Shown here: piece by piece, positions 10,432 to 22,300 of the stretch
Layout: every line of letters starts with the position of its first letter
How positions within the stretch are numbered: position 1 is the first letter of the stretch
Assembly: GCA_018287875.1 (NCBI GenBank)
Contig: JAGVVL010000015.1
Location: 1-64,000 of the forward strand
Length of the DNA stretch: 64,000 nucleotides
Reading direction: 5' to 3'
DNA from: Nigrospora sphaerica
Lineage: Eukaryota > Ascomycota > Sordariomycetes > Amphisphaeriales > Apiosporaceae
Made by a program: the position numbers and the translations under genes
Notes under the pieces: generated by a model
What the model saw: only the letters and a program-made list of their open reading frames with translations
Told to the model about the DNA's origin: nothing
The model's database searches: none

Positions 10432-13400
10432 TCAGTCCACGCGTATACCGCCGCGCTCGCTCCCGTGCCTCTTATACCTCCCTCGCCCCCTCACCCCCTT
10501 ATCCGGGTCTGCCGCGGCGCACCAGCCAGCTGGAAGCCCGCACCGGAAGCAGCCGCTATATAGTGGGAAGACAAGCTGCCGCCGCCATGCCGTATACCGC
10601 GCCGGCGGTACCGTACGGCACCGCGCGAACGGATGCCGGATCCCTACGCGGTACTTTGCCGGCCGCCCCATATAAAGCCACCTTATAAGACAGACGGGGC
10701 AGAAGCCGCCGGGCCGGACGGCATGTAGCCACGCGCGGGCTGCTGCCTCCTCGGCGTGGCGGGCTCGGCATGCCGCCTGCAGCCGGTTCGACCGCGGCGC
10801 CGGCGGGGCAGCTGTGCTAGCTACGTCTACGCCTGTCGGCAGCGGCGGCAGCGGTGCCGCCGCGCCTATAGGCGTTAGCCGGGCCTCGCAGCGGTCGCAA
10901 GCTACCGCCCCGAGTGCTATGCAGTCCCCGCCTTGCCCGTCGAGAAAGGTGCCGAGCACGACGCGGCGGCAGTCGACACTTTGCACGAACCAGTCTATCG
11001 CTTGCCGGTTCTGCTGCTCGATATCGCTACTATGCGGGCTTGCCCACGCCGGCCGCCCGTCCCAGACCACGATAGAGTCCGCCGTCTCGCCCGGTCCGCG
11101 TGCCGCGCGTCCGGTCTGCTGGCTAAAGTCGACGAGCCCGTATGGCAGCTCCGCGTGGATAACCGCGACGAGCCCGCCGACGTCGACCCCTGTGCCGAGC
11201 CCTGTTGTCGCTACGAGCCAGCGGCTTACGCCTGCGCCGGTGCCCATGCCTGCGCCGGTGCCCATGCCAGTGCCCGTGCCGGTGCCCGTGCCTGTGCCGG
11301 TGCCCGTGCCAGTGCCCGTGCCAGTGCCCGTGCCGGTGCCCGTGCCGGTGCCTGTAGCCCACGCCGTAAAGCACTCTTCGCGCGTAGCCGCCGCGACGCT
11401 ACTGTGGTAATATGCGCACCCGATCGCTGCCGCTAGCGCCTCGCACTGGCCCTTCGACCGGCAGTAGACCACCCTTTCTGTACGCCCTGCCAGCCGCGCT
11501 CGAACACGCGGACTATCCGGACTACCTCTTTATCGACTGCCCCCGGCTGCGGCGGCACCGTTATAACCTGGTAACGGATATTCTGCTTTACTATACGCAC
11601 CCGGAGTAACGTAGCGTCCTCGGCAAGCATAAGGGCCCGGAACGGCTGCTCGAGCCGGACGGGCAGTGTTGCCGTAAGTAATATAATAGGGCAGTCGAAC
11701 CGGTAAACAGCGCGGACCTCCGGGAGCCGCGGACGGTATGTAGCATCTAGAAGTACCATATAGCACTCGTCGATAAAGATACGCCCGAGTAGCTGGCGCA
11801 CCCGGAGACTGTCCACGTAAATAAGGAACTCAGGCGTGCTTGCAATATCGGCGCTTACAATAATAAGCTGCGCGACACGCGCCGGCCCTTCGCAGCCAAC
11901 TGCTATAGCCGGCTGCCAGTAAAGGCAGTCAAGCCCGGCTACACGCGCACGCCGTACGAGATCGTGTACTAACGCGACGAACGGCACGACGACAACGCTT
12001 ACCCCGGCGTTTAAAGCCGGTACCGCAGGGAGTAAAAGAGCACGCTTTTCCCGGCGCCCGTCGGCAGCACCACGATAAAGACGGCGTCCCCCTGGAGCGC
12101 TAGCACCTGCTGGACTGCAGCCTCCTGCTCGGCCGACCGCCACGACGCGCCCGGCCCGAGTAGCGTTTTTAACGCCTCACGTACAAGCGGCGGCGGCGGC
12201 AGCCGCGGCAGCGCGGCGTCCGTAGCCGCCGCGGCCGCGTGGCTTAACGCGCTCGTCTTTGTCCGCTTTACTGCCGGCTGCGCGTCGCTAAACAAACTGT
12301 CCTCCCCTGCGCGCGCCTACTTCCGCCTAGCCTCGGCTATACGCCTAGCGCCGCCGCCGACGCTGCCGTCGCTACTGCCGCTACTGCTGCCGTCGCCGCT
12401 ACTATCGCTGCTGCCGTCACCTTCGAGATACGCATGCCAGAGCCGGCTAATCTCGCGGTAGCTCGCTACCATAGCCGGCTGCAGCTGGCCGGGGAAGCGG
12501 ACGTCCACCGCATAATGCTGCCGCGCGACGGCGCTACTATACGTGGCCTGCAAGTCCCAGACAGACTCAAGCCGCGCCCCCACGCGCGCCTCCCCGGTGG
12601 CCGCGTCGACTACGCCGGGGCCGTCGCCGTCGGCCTCGCCAGCCAGGTCGACCTCGAGCTAGCGGATAGCGAGCCCGCGGACAGTCCGGCCGAGCTCGAT
12701 AGCGACATGGCGGTAGTCTGCAACGGAGAGCTCGACACCGAGGTGCTGCCCAGTTACACGCACAAGCTGCCGGCTTAAGGCCGCCGTGTCCCACGCGCCG
12801 GCGCGTGCGTCGCGCTAGAGCAGGGAGGCCAGCGCTGGCGCCGGCGCTAGCGTGGCGATGCCGGCCGCCGTCTACAGGAGCCGCTCGAACAGGAGGAGCC
12901 AGGTGATATACGCGACTATAAGGCGGCCGAGGCGCGCCGGTAGGAAGCGTGCGACTTTCCGGCCGAGCCCGCGGATCGCCTTTGCTTTATCGCGGTCAGT
13001 AATAAGCATGACCTCCCCGGCAACGATAAAAACGTTCTGGGGCAGCTGCTGCGTATCGCAGTGGCGCAGCGTCATAATCTCCGGCCCCCGCCCCGGCTGG
13101 CCGCCCCAGATATACACGGCCACGAGTAACGCGTGCCGGCACGCCTGCAGCCGGTCGAGCCACTGCCGCACAGCGGCGTTCCGCCACCGCTGGCCCCTCG
13201 CGTCCCAGAGCGCCGGCCGGGCTAGGGCTGCGAGCCGCGCGTGCCCAGGCTGGAGCCAGGCGTTCGCGGCGTGCGTCGTAAAGGAGCGGCCGGCGCCCTC
13301 AAAAGGACCGTATCCGTTAAGCGCGCGAGGTCTAGCCCGGCTGCGAGCGCGCGCCAGTTACCGAAGCAGAGCTCGTTAACTTGCGCCTCAGCCTCGTCTA

Positions 13401-15004
13401 CGACAGCACGCGCGCACGCACGCACGTCAGCAACGCAGATACGCTGGCCTATAAAGCGTAAGACTGCCTTATCGCCGTCCGCGCCGGCCCCGGCTCCCAG
13501 AGCACGCGCGGGGCCCCGCCCTCCTGCCGGCGGTGCCCCTTACCGTATGCCATCCAGCGGATTATCGTGCTTATAGGCGTATGCGAGCCGTCGGTAAGCC
13601 AGGTCCGGTGCGCCTCCCGGAAACGCTCGACCGCCTCGGCGCTGACCTCCTCGACGTCGTCCGGCTCGCCCTCGAACGCCGCTTCGAGTAGTAGCGCCCG
13701 CGCGCACCAGAGCAGCCCTGCGAGCTGCGTCGTATAATTAGCTGCTGCCCTCCATACGCGGCGGCGCACGTCGAAGCCGAGCACGGCTGCGAAGTGGAGC
13801 AGCGGGCTCGTAAAGATGCGGCCGCCGAGCTTCTGCTGCAGTGAGTATATACAGAACTGGAAGACCGTACGGCGTAGCCAGCCCTATGCACCCTCCTCCC
13901 TGTCGTCTGCGGCGCTGTCCGTGGCGTCGTCTACGGCGTCGTTTAGCGCCTCGACTACGTCGCTAAGCGCGTCCCACTGCCGGTCCGTAAACCGGACCCC
14001 GTGCTGCGCCTCCGCAGACGCGCGCCCGAGCCCGTGCGCCCGTACACAGTAGCAGAGATAGCGCTGCCAGTACGCGCGGTACCGGTCCATTGAGCTCGCG
14101 TGCTCCTTCTCCCGGAACGGCCGCGGCGCCGGCTTCGTAGGGTCAATGCTCTCCAGCCAGCGGAGCGTTTCGTGCGGCACCGACGTAAGGCGCTCGAGCG
14201 CGTGTGTAAGTGCCGCGTCGAAGGCGGCAGCGAGCCGCGTAAGCCGAGCCTCGGCCTGCTGCGCCGTAGGGTCGGCAAGCTGCGCCCGCACGGCCGCCGT
14301 GGCCGGCCCCTGGCTCGCTGCGTGGAGTGCCATAAGGTCCTTCCTTGTAGGTGCTGCGCCCAGCCTATCTCGCGCACCCAGACGGAGTCGCCGTCGAGCC
14401 CGGCGGGCCCCTCGGCGACCTGTCGCTGCGCCTCGTCTTCGGCGGCGCGCTGCGTGCCATACGCTGCGAGCATCGGCTCCCAGCCGTCACCGCTGCCGTC
14501 TGCAGTCTCGCCCTCGCCCTCGCCCTCGCCCTCGGCCGGGCCGTCTGCCACGACCCAATAGCGCGCGTGCCGCCCGGGGGCGTACGACTGGAGCGTGGCA
14601 GGCGCCCAGCCCGGCCCGACGCGGCCGTGCGGCGCAGTTTGGGCGTGGTGCGTCATATTCGTCCAGTTTACTGTCCGGTACGCGCAGCCGGCTACGGTGC
14701 AGACGTAGCCTGCAAGCCGTGCGAGCCCTGGCACGGCAGCCGTGCCGTCGGGCGGCAGTGCCACCGTCGCCGGGTTCTGGGCCTGCCCGCCTGGGACGGC
14801 AGACTGGCCGAAAGCAAGCACCGCTTACAGCAGCACGCCCTTTAGTCGGTGACGGTTCCGGAAGTGCGCCGCGAGGGCACCGACGCCCGTCCGGCAAAGT
14901 AAGCAAAGTAAGACGCCGCGGGGTAAGTCGACCGCTATAAAGGCCTCGGGCGTATCTACGCTAGCGTCCGGTAGCGGCGCGTATGTTGTATTTATTCCTG
15001 GCAT
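10432..15004 (-). pseudogene. Telomere-linked RecQ-like helicase TLH1, broken
   Basis: A RecQ-type superfamily 2 DNA helicase of the fungal telomere-linked family, read toward the telomere. Start chosen: ATG at 15002-15004 (MPGINTT), matching the TLH2 start. Order visible: a Cys2-His2 zinc finger (CLLCRTG...HFRNRH); a second Cys/His motif; a long middle region including GGQPGRGPEIM at about 13090; Walker A VLPTGAGKSVLF near 12050; motif II FIDECY near 11770; motif III LLTATLP; motif [11 protein letters not shown]; motif [11 protein letters not shown] near 11120; and a C-terminal cysteine cluster (CPVC, CFRCG). The N-terminal fingers resemble the OrsD (DUF3505) type. Damage: an in-frame TAA at 14825-14827 where TLH2 has Gln; frameshifts near 14335, 13880, 13430 and 12030; and motif II His changed to Tyr. 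These changes make it inactive as read. TLH2 is its inverted paralogue. Confidence 0.9.
11228..11357 (-). repeat. Gly-Thr coding minisatellite inside TLH1
   Basis: A GTGCCC/GTGCCT/GTGCCA hexamer array on the plus strand encodes about eighteen Gly-Thr pairs on the minus strand, then Gly-Met/Gly-Ala variants, just before helicase motif V. TLH2 has a short Ala/Gly-rich linker at the same place, so the repeat grew in the TLH1 lineage. Confidence 0.9.
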
Positions 15005-16907
15005 CGTCTTATACACCTGCGGTGGTATAGTGTAGGAAGGGAGGCGGGGGTGGCGACGCAGTCGCGCCTGCCGGCCCTGTTTTTATGCTACGCGTAGTCG
15101 CGTTAGCAGGTCCCTGCTTACCCTTTCGCGCGGTCGCGTCGGTGGGCCCGCCGATTACCCTTAAGGTAGCGCGTGGGTGGAGCGGCGGTGGGGCGCGGGC
15201 GGGGCTGGTGCGGCTAATCAAATAGCTTGTCCTACGGGATTTGTCCTACGGGAAGGGGTGCGCGCACGGGCCCGGACGCAGCCCGTGCCCCGTTTGTTCA
15301 CGATGAACAAGGGGTGGAATAGGGCCTAGGTTTCAACTACTTACTTAGTTAAGCACCCTTAGTTTATCAGTTACCTTAAAATTAATATTTAAGTATATAA
15401 ACGCTCTTCATGTTAAATTATATAAACTATATATTACGTAGTACTTAAGTATAGCGTCCGTTATATTATAATTCACTGTGCTTAAGTTAATTATTATGTA
15501 TTACCTTGAATAATAACTCTCGATATAATAGCACCTTAAACCCTTACGATTACCACGTCTTAATCGGCTAAAGCGGCCCTTTTATAAATAGCTTTACAAA
15601 GACCGGCTCTTAAACCACATTAAAAGTTGATACGCTATAAGACCTTACTAATATTATTGACGCCCTTAAAAAAAGCGTTAAGACTTTTTTAAAAAAGGAT
15701 ATTTAACTTAGATACGTGATTAATAATAAAAACGTCGATTATAAGAGATATAAGTACTTAAGCTTAACTTTATATAACGATTATAATAGAAGTATGAGAA
15801 ATCCTTATTTAAATTAAGGCGTACTGAAAGTACTACTTCGTTAACTTTCTTAACAACTCCGATAAGGTTATATATATTAATAATTGCCTTTAATGCAACG
15901 CCTTATTATAATTCTAAAATATAATAAGAGACTATTTAGTTAACGAGGATGGAATTTAAAATAATAAAATTAGAGAGATCTTTAAAGCTAAGCTTAACGG
16001 CACTTTTAAAAGCCTTAACAAAGTTTATATAGCCGAATAATAACTTATAAAGCATTATTAAACGAGAAATATTATAATATACACTATAAGATTTCGATAA
16101 ATCATCTTTACGTTAAATTGAGACGACGACGCTTATATCGCTTAAACATATTACGTTTTTAAAGACGAAAATAAAGTCGAGGTAGCTAAAATGAATTACC
16201 TTAGCGAGCTTTTTAAGTATATTAAGGTTATTATCGGTATTAATAATAACTTTATAAGAGAAAGATAAAATGCAAAAGATAATAGATTATTTATAAACAT
16301 ATAACTGTTAACTTTAACGGAAGCGATAACTTGAATAAGCTTTACAACATAATAATAATGAAAAAAGAATAAAACCTCTTAAAATAACTATGCGGGATTA
16401 ATAGACCTTGATATAATATATTATACTAAAATGATTATAATAATGAATAAAGAAATATTCTTATTTATTTAAAAAATAGCCTATAGGTAAAGATAAAGGA
16501 CGTTAAAAAAGGTTAGCGCTTTAAAGACTTTCAAGGTAAATTTTTAACCAAGTTAACCTCGATTACATACATAACCTTACACTTAAGAAAGGTAAGATTA
16601 CTTACATGAGAAACTGTTAAGAAGTAGGTAGGCAGGCGGATAATAGAGCCGATTTAAGTCTATACTATAGGCTTAAGTTCTTATTCTGTCAGTATGGGTC
16701 AGGCTTAATAGATAAGACGTAGCTTAAAGAGCTATAACTGAAGTCTTCTTGGTTCTAGACTTCTTATCTAGATCTCTAATAGAGGTCTGTATAGAGCGGA
16801 CTTAGTAGAACTCCATCACGGGACTACTAATCCGTAGCCAGTTTAGGATGTCTTAGAGGCTGCCCTGTGCCAGTACGGCCTGTCACAGTCCACCCCGTGA
16901 CAGAAAC
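15005..16907. other. TLH1 5' flank and RIP-decayed AT-rich tract
   Basis: 15005-15320 is still GC-rich and contains the TLH1 promoter side. From about 15320 to 16850 the sequence is strongly AT-rich with TTAA/TATA words and stops in all frames, as expected of an old RIP-mutated element. I could not identify its source. No intact gene. Confidence 0.7.
15227..15314. repeat. Direct repeat plus two hairpins upstream of TLH1
   Basis: TTGTCCTACGGGA occurs twice (15227-15239 and 15241-15253). Next comes the inverted repeat GCACGGGC/GCCCGTGC (15264-15288), then TTGTTCA-CGA-TGAACAA (15294-15310) flanked by CCCC and GGGG. The cluster lies about 220-310 bp upstream of the TLH1 start. It could be a transposon end or a regulatory structure; I cannot decide. 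Confidence 0.6.
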
Positions 16908-18728
16908 TCAGATCACGACGAAATTTGCCATCTCGGGACGCTGCCCCTGCTGCATCTCAAGCTCGGCAACCCATTCACCTTGCATAATGCCGTGCACGTA
17001 CGCCTCACCCACCCACGTGTACCGGGACGTCGGCGTTTCACCGTTGGCGCGCCGCAACACAAAGGGTACGTTGCCGCCCTCCAGCACGCAGACGCCATCC
17101 CCTAGCACCGTGTGCCCGGGCGCCAGCCCTAAGTACCCGCGACTGGTGACGACGAAGGCGCGGCGCGCGAGCCGCCCGGCCGCCGCCACCAGGTACGGCA
17201 GCGGCGGGGCACCGTCGCCATCGGCGTCGCCGGCCAGGAACTGCGCCAAGCCCTGGCCGAAATCCTCTGGCGGTGGGCCGGCCCATTTGTGGTCCCGGTC
17301 CGCGATGAGGGTACGCCAGAAGGCGGCGCGGAGCTCCGCCGCCGTCCCGTACGGGTTGGGTTGGCCGCCCGCGAGGCGCCCCTCGACTACCGCTTGCCAG
17401 GTGCCAAATTTTTCGTGCAGGGCGCGGCGCCGAGCGGCCCGGCCGGCAGCCTGCAGCGCCGGTGTTGTCTCCTGTGCGAGGTCGAAGATCGGGTAGGCAT
17501 CATGGTACTCGATGGCGTCGAAGGGCCATCCGCGGAACCAGAGGGGGCAATCAGCATCGGTGTCGTTAATTAGAGACAGCCAATTATAGTCCATGAAGGT
17601 GTGCTTGTGGTCAGGCCCGCAAGCCTGGTACCCGAGGCATCCCTGTTGGCCGTCAAAGGCGAAGCTTTGGTATCCGTTGTCAGCCCTGTACCAGTCAGGA
17701 CACCAGGAAGGGAGGCCTGGAGTCCGGTCCTCACGGTAAGGGAACTGTAACGGCTGGAGGATCCTGAACTGCTGGAGGCAGTGGACGGCTACTCTGCCGT
17801 TTATCTTGGCGTCCGATAGCTGAGTCTCGTCGTAATCCACAGGTATTGCCTGCCGTGCCGCGGGGCTGCTAAGATCGCGCAGCGCGTAGAACCTGTCCCG
17901 TGGTACAGTGAAGGCGAACCGCTCCGTCTCCTGCAACCAATCAAACAGGGGGCATTTGCTATTGCTGCGGGCATCGTTAACGTTGACGGACCAGCTCGAC
18001 ATCATGACGGACATAGCATAGCGAGGAATCTGGCGTAGCCCCTCGAGCGTTCTAATGTGGGTATACCGCACCTCCTCCAGGGCTACGAAATCGTCGAACA
18101 AAGTAGTCGCTTTGCCACAGTGGACATGCGGGTTGCGTGACAGTAACACTTCTTGCACAATCCAGATCCGACCCCACCACGGACTCGCCATCAGCGAACC
18201 AATGGCGGCCCAGTGCGTCAAGGTGAAGGCGGCCTCAAGCCATGCTTGCGACGGTGTCGCTCCGAGCATGCGTCGCTTGTCGCCGATGGCCCGGACCGAT
18301 TCCATGCCAAGGACGCTGTCCTCGCTCGCAGGATTGAGCCAGATGACGGTCTTAGACGCCAACGAGTAGATGCGCCCCATAAGCATAACCTGGGGTGCCT
18401 TGTCGTGGGGGTCAGACTGATTGATGCAAATCGCGTCGATCCAGAGGCGCACGACGGCATCAGGCCTTCTAAGGGTCTTCAGGGCGTGCCGGAGATTAGG
18501 CCCGACGGGTACTGGTGCTGTATAGCCTTGAAGCTGTATCGTGGTATCTCCGGGCTCGGGGGGGCCCCACGTGTAAGAAAGCGCCGTATACGGTATTCGC
18601 GCTTCGTCATCGAGGCTACACACGACAAGGCGGCCGGTGAACGGGCCTTCGGGATGCCCAGGATGCAGCTCGAGGACGCGGATGAGAGATGAACCCTCGT
18701 CCACCCTCACAATATCGTAAATACTCAT
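16908..18728 (-). CDS. HET-domain protein (heterokaryon incompatibility type), intact
   Basis: A single uninterrupted ORF of 606 codons from the chosen ATG at 18728 (MSIYDIVRV). An in-frame ATG two codons upstream (18734) and an extension to 18821 are possible but less HET-like. The HET domain is clear: PYTALSYTWGPPE at residues 46-58 and RLWIDAICINQSD at 94-106, followed by QVMLMGRIYSLASKTVIWLN. The C-terminal part has FVVTSRGYLGLAPGHT and GEAYVHGIMQGE, the usual end of large HET proteins. HET proteins take part in non-self recognition and cell death after hyphal fusion; the partner allele cannot be told from sequence. Base composition is normal and no RIP stops are seen, although it lies between two RIP-hit TLH copies. 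It is transcribed divergently from TLH2, with 664 bp between the starts. Confidence 0.93.
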   Translation of the reverse strand: MSIYDIVRVDEGSSLIRVLELHPGHPEGPFTGRLVVCSLDDEARIPYTALSYTWGPPEPGDTTIQLQGYTAPVPVGPNLRHALKTLRRPDAVVRLWIDAICINQSDPHDKAPQVMLMGRIYSLASKTVIWLNPASEDSVLGMESVRAIGDKRRMLGATPSQAWLEAAFTLTHWAAIGSLMASPWWGRIWIVQEVLLSRNPHVHCGKATTLFDDFVALEEVRYTHIRTLEGLRQIPRYAMSVMMSSWSVNVNDARSNSKCPLFDWLQETERFAFTVPRDRFYALRDLSSPAARQAIPVDYDETQLSDAKINGRVAVHCLQQFRILQPLQFPYREDRTPGLPSWCPDWYRADNGYQSFAFDGQQGCLGYQACGPDHKHTFMDYNWLSLINDTDADCPLWFRGWPFDAIEYHDAYPIFDLAQETTPALQAAGRAARRRALHEKFGTWQAVVEGRLAGGQPNPYGTAAELRAAFWRTLIADRDHKWAGPPPEDFGQGLAQFLAGDADGDGAPPLPYLVAAAGRLARRAFVVTSRGYLGLAPGHTVLGDGVCVLEGGNVPFVLRRANGETPTSRYTWVGEAYVHGIMQGEWVAELEMQQGQRPEMANFVVI

Positions 18729-19392
18729 GGCCATTGCGAATATGGGAACATTAAGGTTCGAACCCAGAACACGAAAAAAACAGTTGACAGGAGCACTCGT
18801 AACTAGGGCGTGCAGAATCACGAAGTAAGCCGGGGTCCTTGGTAGAATCTAAGGGGAATGGGAAACGGGTGATTAAATACCTCTTTGCAGCATCTCAACA
18901 TACTCCCATAACCCCCCCACCACCGCAGCTGAAGATAAGGTGGGCGTTTTCAGCTGATCTCTACAACAAGACATCTTAGTTGATTGGGCGTCAAGGACAT
19001 TTCGACTGATAGGCGGCTAGAAAGCAAGGACTTGCAGCACTTCAGCCGCATGAATCTCGAGTAGGGGACCCAGCATAGCCCAGCTTCATTGGCTACTCCC
19101 AGCGCCACAACCTTTTACAAGACACTTAGTTGCGCCCACGGTGGCGGGGCTGAAAATTTGGACCACAGCAGCCAATAGCGTCAATGGAACCCGTCAGTCT
19201 TGCGATGGAAAGATGAGGTGGCGTTGGTCAAAGGCGGCGTCGGGCCCCAGGTGTTCCAGTGAGCGCGCTCCCATCCTCCCCATGCCGCCGCCCCGCGTCG
19301 CCGCCACCCTCGCCCCCGTTCCCCCCCCACGACGCCCGCCGCCCGCCGACGCACCACACCACCACCACCGCCACCCACGACGAGGAGGCACG
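18729..19392. promoter_or_regulatory. Divergent intergenic region, HET / TLH2
   Basis: 664 bp of normal composition between the HET start (minus) and the TLH2 start (plus). The part next to TLH2 (19260-19392) is C-rich with CCACC/CGCC runs, as is common in fungal promoters. No TATA box could be assigned with confidence. An ATG at 19141 is in frame with TLH2, but the added N-terminus is low complexity and has no match in TLH1. Confidence 0.5.
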
Positions 19393-22300
19393 ATGCCCGC
19401 GCTAAACGAGGCCCGCGCACGCCCGCCCGGCGCCGGCGCGCCGGCGTCGCACCCGCTGGTCGCCGTGGACGCGCCCCGGGGGGTGCTACTCTGCCGGCTC
19501 TGCCGCACCGGCATTAACGACGCCGCCGCGCACTTCCGGAACCGCCACCGGCTGAAGGGCGCCCCCCTCCAGGCCGCCCTCGCCTTCTGGCAGGCCGCCG
19601 TCGCGGGCGGGCCCGCGCGCGACCCCGCCACCGTCGCGCTCGCGCCCGACGGCGCCGCCGCCCTCCCCGGGCTCCCCACGCTCCGCGGCTACGCCTGCGG
19701 CGCGCTCGCCTGCGCCTACCGGAAGGTGAACCGGAAGAACATGCAGCACCATGCCCAGACCGCGCCCCACGGCCGCGGCGGACCCGGCCCGGGCTGGGCG
19801 CCCGCCACGCTCCAGTCGTACGCCCCCGGCCGGCACGCGCGTTACTGGGTCGTGCGGGCGGAGGGCGCGGGCGAAGGCGCGGGCGGCGACGCGGGCGCGC
19901 GCGCCGCCACGGACGCCGGCGGCTGGGACCACATGCTCGCGGCCTACGAGACGCAGCGCGCCGCCGTAGACGAGGCGCAGCGCCGCGTCGCCGAGGGGCT
20001 CGCCGGGCCCGACGGCGACTCCGTCTGGGTGCGCGAGATGGGCTGGGCCCAGCACCTCCAAGGTAAGGACCTCGTCGCCCTCCACGAGGCGAGCCAGGGG
20101 CCAGCCACGGCGGCTATGCGGGCCCGGCACGCCGACCCGGCCGCGCGGCGCGCCGAGGCCCGGCTCACGCGCCTCGCCGCCGCCTTCGACGGGACGCTCG
20201 CCCACGCGCTTGAGCGGCTCGCGGCCGTGCCCCACGAAACCCTCCGCTAGCTCGCGAGTATCGACCCCGTAAAGCCGGAGGCGCGGCCCTTCTGGGAGAA
20301 GGAGCACGTGAGCTCGATAGACCGGTACCGCGCGTACTAGCAACGCTACCTCTGCTACTGTATGCGTGCGCACCTGCTAGGGCGCGCAGTGGCGGAGGCG
20401 CAGCGCGGGATCCGCTTTACGGACCGGCAGTGGGACGCCCTCGGCGCCCTCGTCGTGGCGCTCGACGCCGCCGCGGCCGAGGACGGGGACGGGGACGGGG
20501 ACGCGGGCGGGCTCCGCCGGGCCGTCTTCCAGTTCTGCGTGGGCTGGCTCTAGCAGAAGCTCGGCGGCCGCGTCTTCGCGAGCCCGCTACTGCACTTCGC
20601 CGCCGTGCTCGGCTTCGACCCGCGCCGCCGCGTGTGGCGGGCGGCCACCGACTACACGACGCAGCTCGCGGGCCTACTCTAGTACGCGCGCGCTATACTC
20701 CTCGAGGCCGCCTTCGAGGGCGAGTCGGCCGACGTGGAGGCGGTCGGGGCCGAGGCGGTCGAGCGCTTCCGCGAGGCGCACCGGGCCTGGCTTGCTGACG
20801 GGTCGCACACGCCGGTAAGCACGATCCTCCGCTGGATGGCCTACGGGAAGGGGCACCGCCGGCTCGAGGGCGGGGCCCCGCGCCTCCTCTAGGAGGCGGG
20901 GGCCGGCGCCGACGGCGGCCGGCCTGTCCTCCGCTTCCTAGGCTAGCGTATCCCCGTGGCCGACGTGCGCGCGTGCGCACGCGCCGTCGTGGGCGAGGCC
21001 GAGGCCTTACTCGACACCCTCTGCTTCGGCGGCTGGGGCGCGCTTGTAGCGGCGCTCGACCTTACGCGCGTCGCCGACACCGTCCTCTTCGAGGTCGCCG
21101 GCTGCTCGTTCGCGACGCTCGCGGCTAACGCCTAGCTCGAGCCGGGGCACACGCGGCTGGCGGCGCTAGCGCGCCCGAAGCTATGGGACGCGCGGCGCCG
21201 GCGTTGGCGGCCCGCTGCCGTGCGGCAGTGGCTCGACTGGCTACGGGGGTTCCAGCGCGCGCTCCTGGTGGCCACGCACGTCTAGGGCGGCCAGCCGGGG
21301 CGCGGGCCCGAGGTCATGACGCTGCGGCACTGCGACACGCAGCAGCTTCCGCGGAACGTCTTCCTCCTCGCCGGCGAGGTCATGCTCGTGACGGACCGGG
21401 ATAAGACGAAGGCGGTCCGCGGGCTCGGCCGGAAGGTCGCGCGCTTCCTGCTGCCACGGGTCGGCCGCCTTATAGTCGCGTACATAGCCTGGCTGCTCCC
21501 ATTCGAGCGCCTGCTCGAGACGTGGGCCGGCATTACTACGCCCGCGCCCACGTTAGCGTCGCTACTCTGCCGGGACGCGCGCGCCGGCCTGTGGGACACG
21601 GCGGCGCTTAGCCGGCAGCTCGTGCGTGTGACGGGGCAGCACCTCGGCGTCGAGCTCTCGGTCGCGCCCTACCGCCACGTGGCCATCGAGCTGGGCCGCA
21701 CTGTGTGCGGGCTCGCCGTCCGCCAGCTCGAGGTCGACCCGGCCGGCGAGGCTGACGGCGACGGCGCCACCGTCGCGGACGCGGCCACGGGCGAGGCGCG
21801 CGAGGGGGCGCGGCTCGAGTCCGTCTAGGACCTGCAGGCGACGTACGGCAGCGCCGTCGCGCGCCAGCACTACGCTGTCGACGTGCGCTCCCGAGCCAGC
21901 TGCAGCCGGCCATGGTGGCCAGCTACCGCGAGATCAGCCGGCTCTGGCACGCCTACCTCGAGGAGGGCGGCAGCACCGCTGCCGCCGCCGCCGAGGGGAA
22001 GCGCGCGCGCGTCGAGGGGGCGGCCGGCGCGGACGGCGACGCGCCGCCGGCTGCGAAGCGCCCGAGGACGCGTACGGGGGCCCCCGCGGCGGTCGAGGAC
22101 GCGCTCATGACGCTACTCGGGCCGGGCGCGACGTGGCGGTCGCCCGAGCAGGCCACGGCCGTGCGCCAGGTGCTCGCGCTATGGGGGGACGCCGTCTTCA
22201 TCGTGGTGCTGCCGACGGGCGCGGGGAAGAGTGTGCTCTTCCTCCTCCCCGCGGTGCCGGCGCTCGACACCGCTGTGAGTATCGTCGTCGTGCCCTTCGT

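Noticed and set aside
11123..11374. Minus-strand ORF made of His-Gly-His-Arg repeats
   Set aside because: Out-of-frame shadow of the Gly-Thr minisatellite of TLH1.
14146..14940. Long plus-strand ORFs antisense to TLH1, and minus-strand ORFs antisense to TLH2
   Set aside because: GC-rich DNA gives long open frames on the opposite strand; none has a domain, while the sense frames carry helicase motifs.
19141..19392. TLH2 start at the upstream ATG 19141
   Set aside because: The extra 84 codons are Pro/His/Arg-rich and lack a counterpart in TLH1, whose start aligns with the ATG at 19393.
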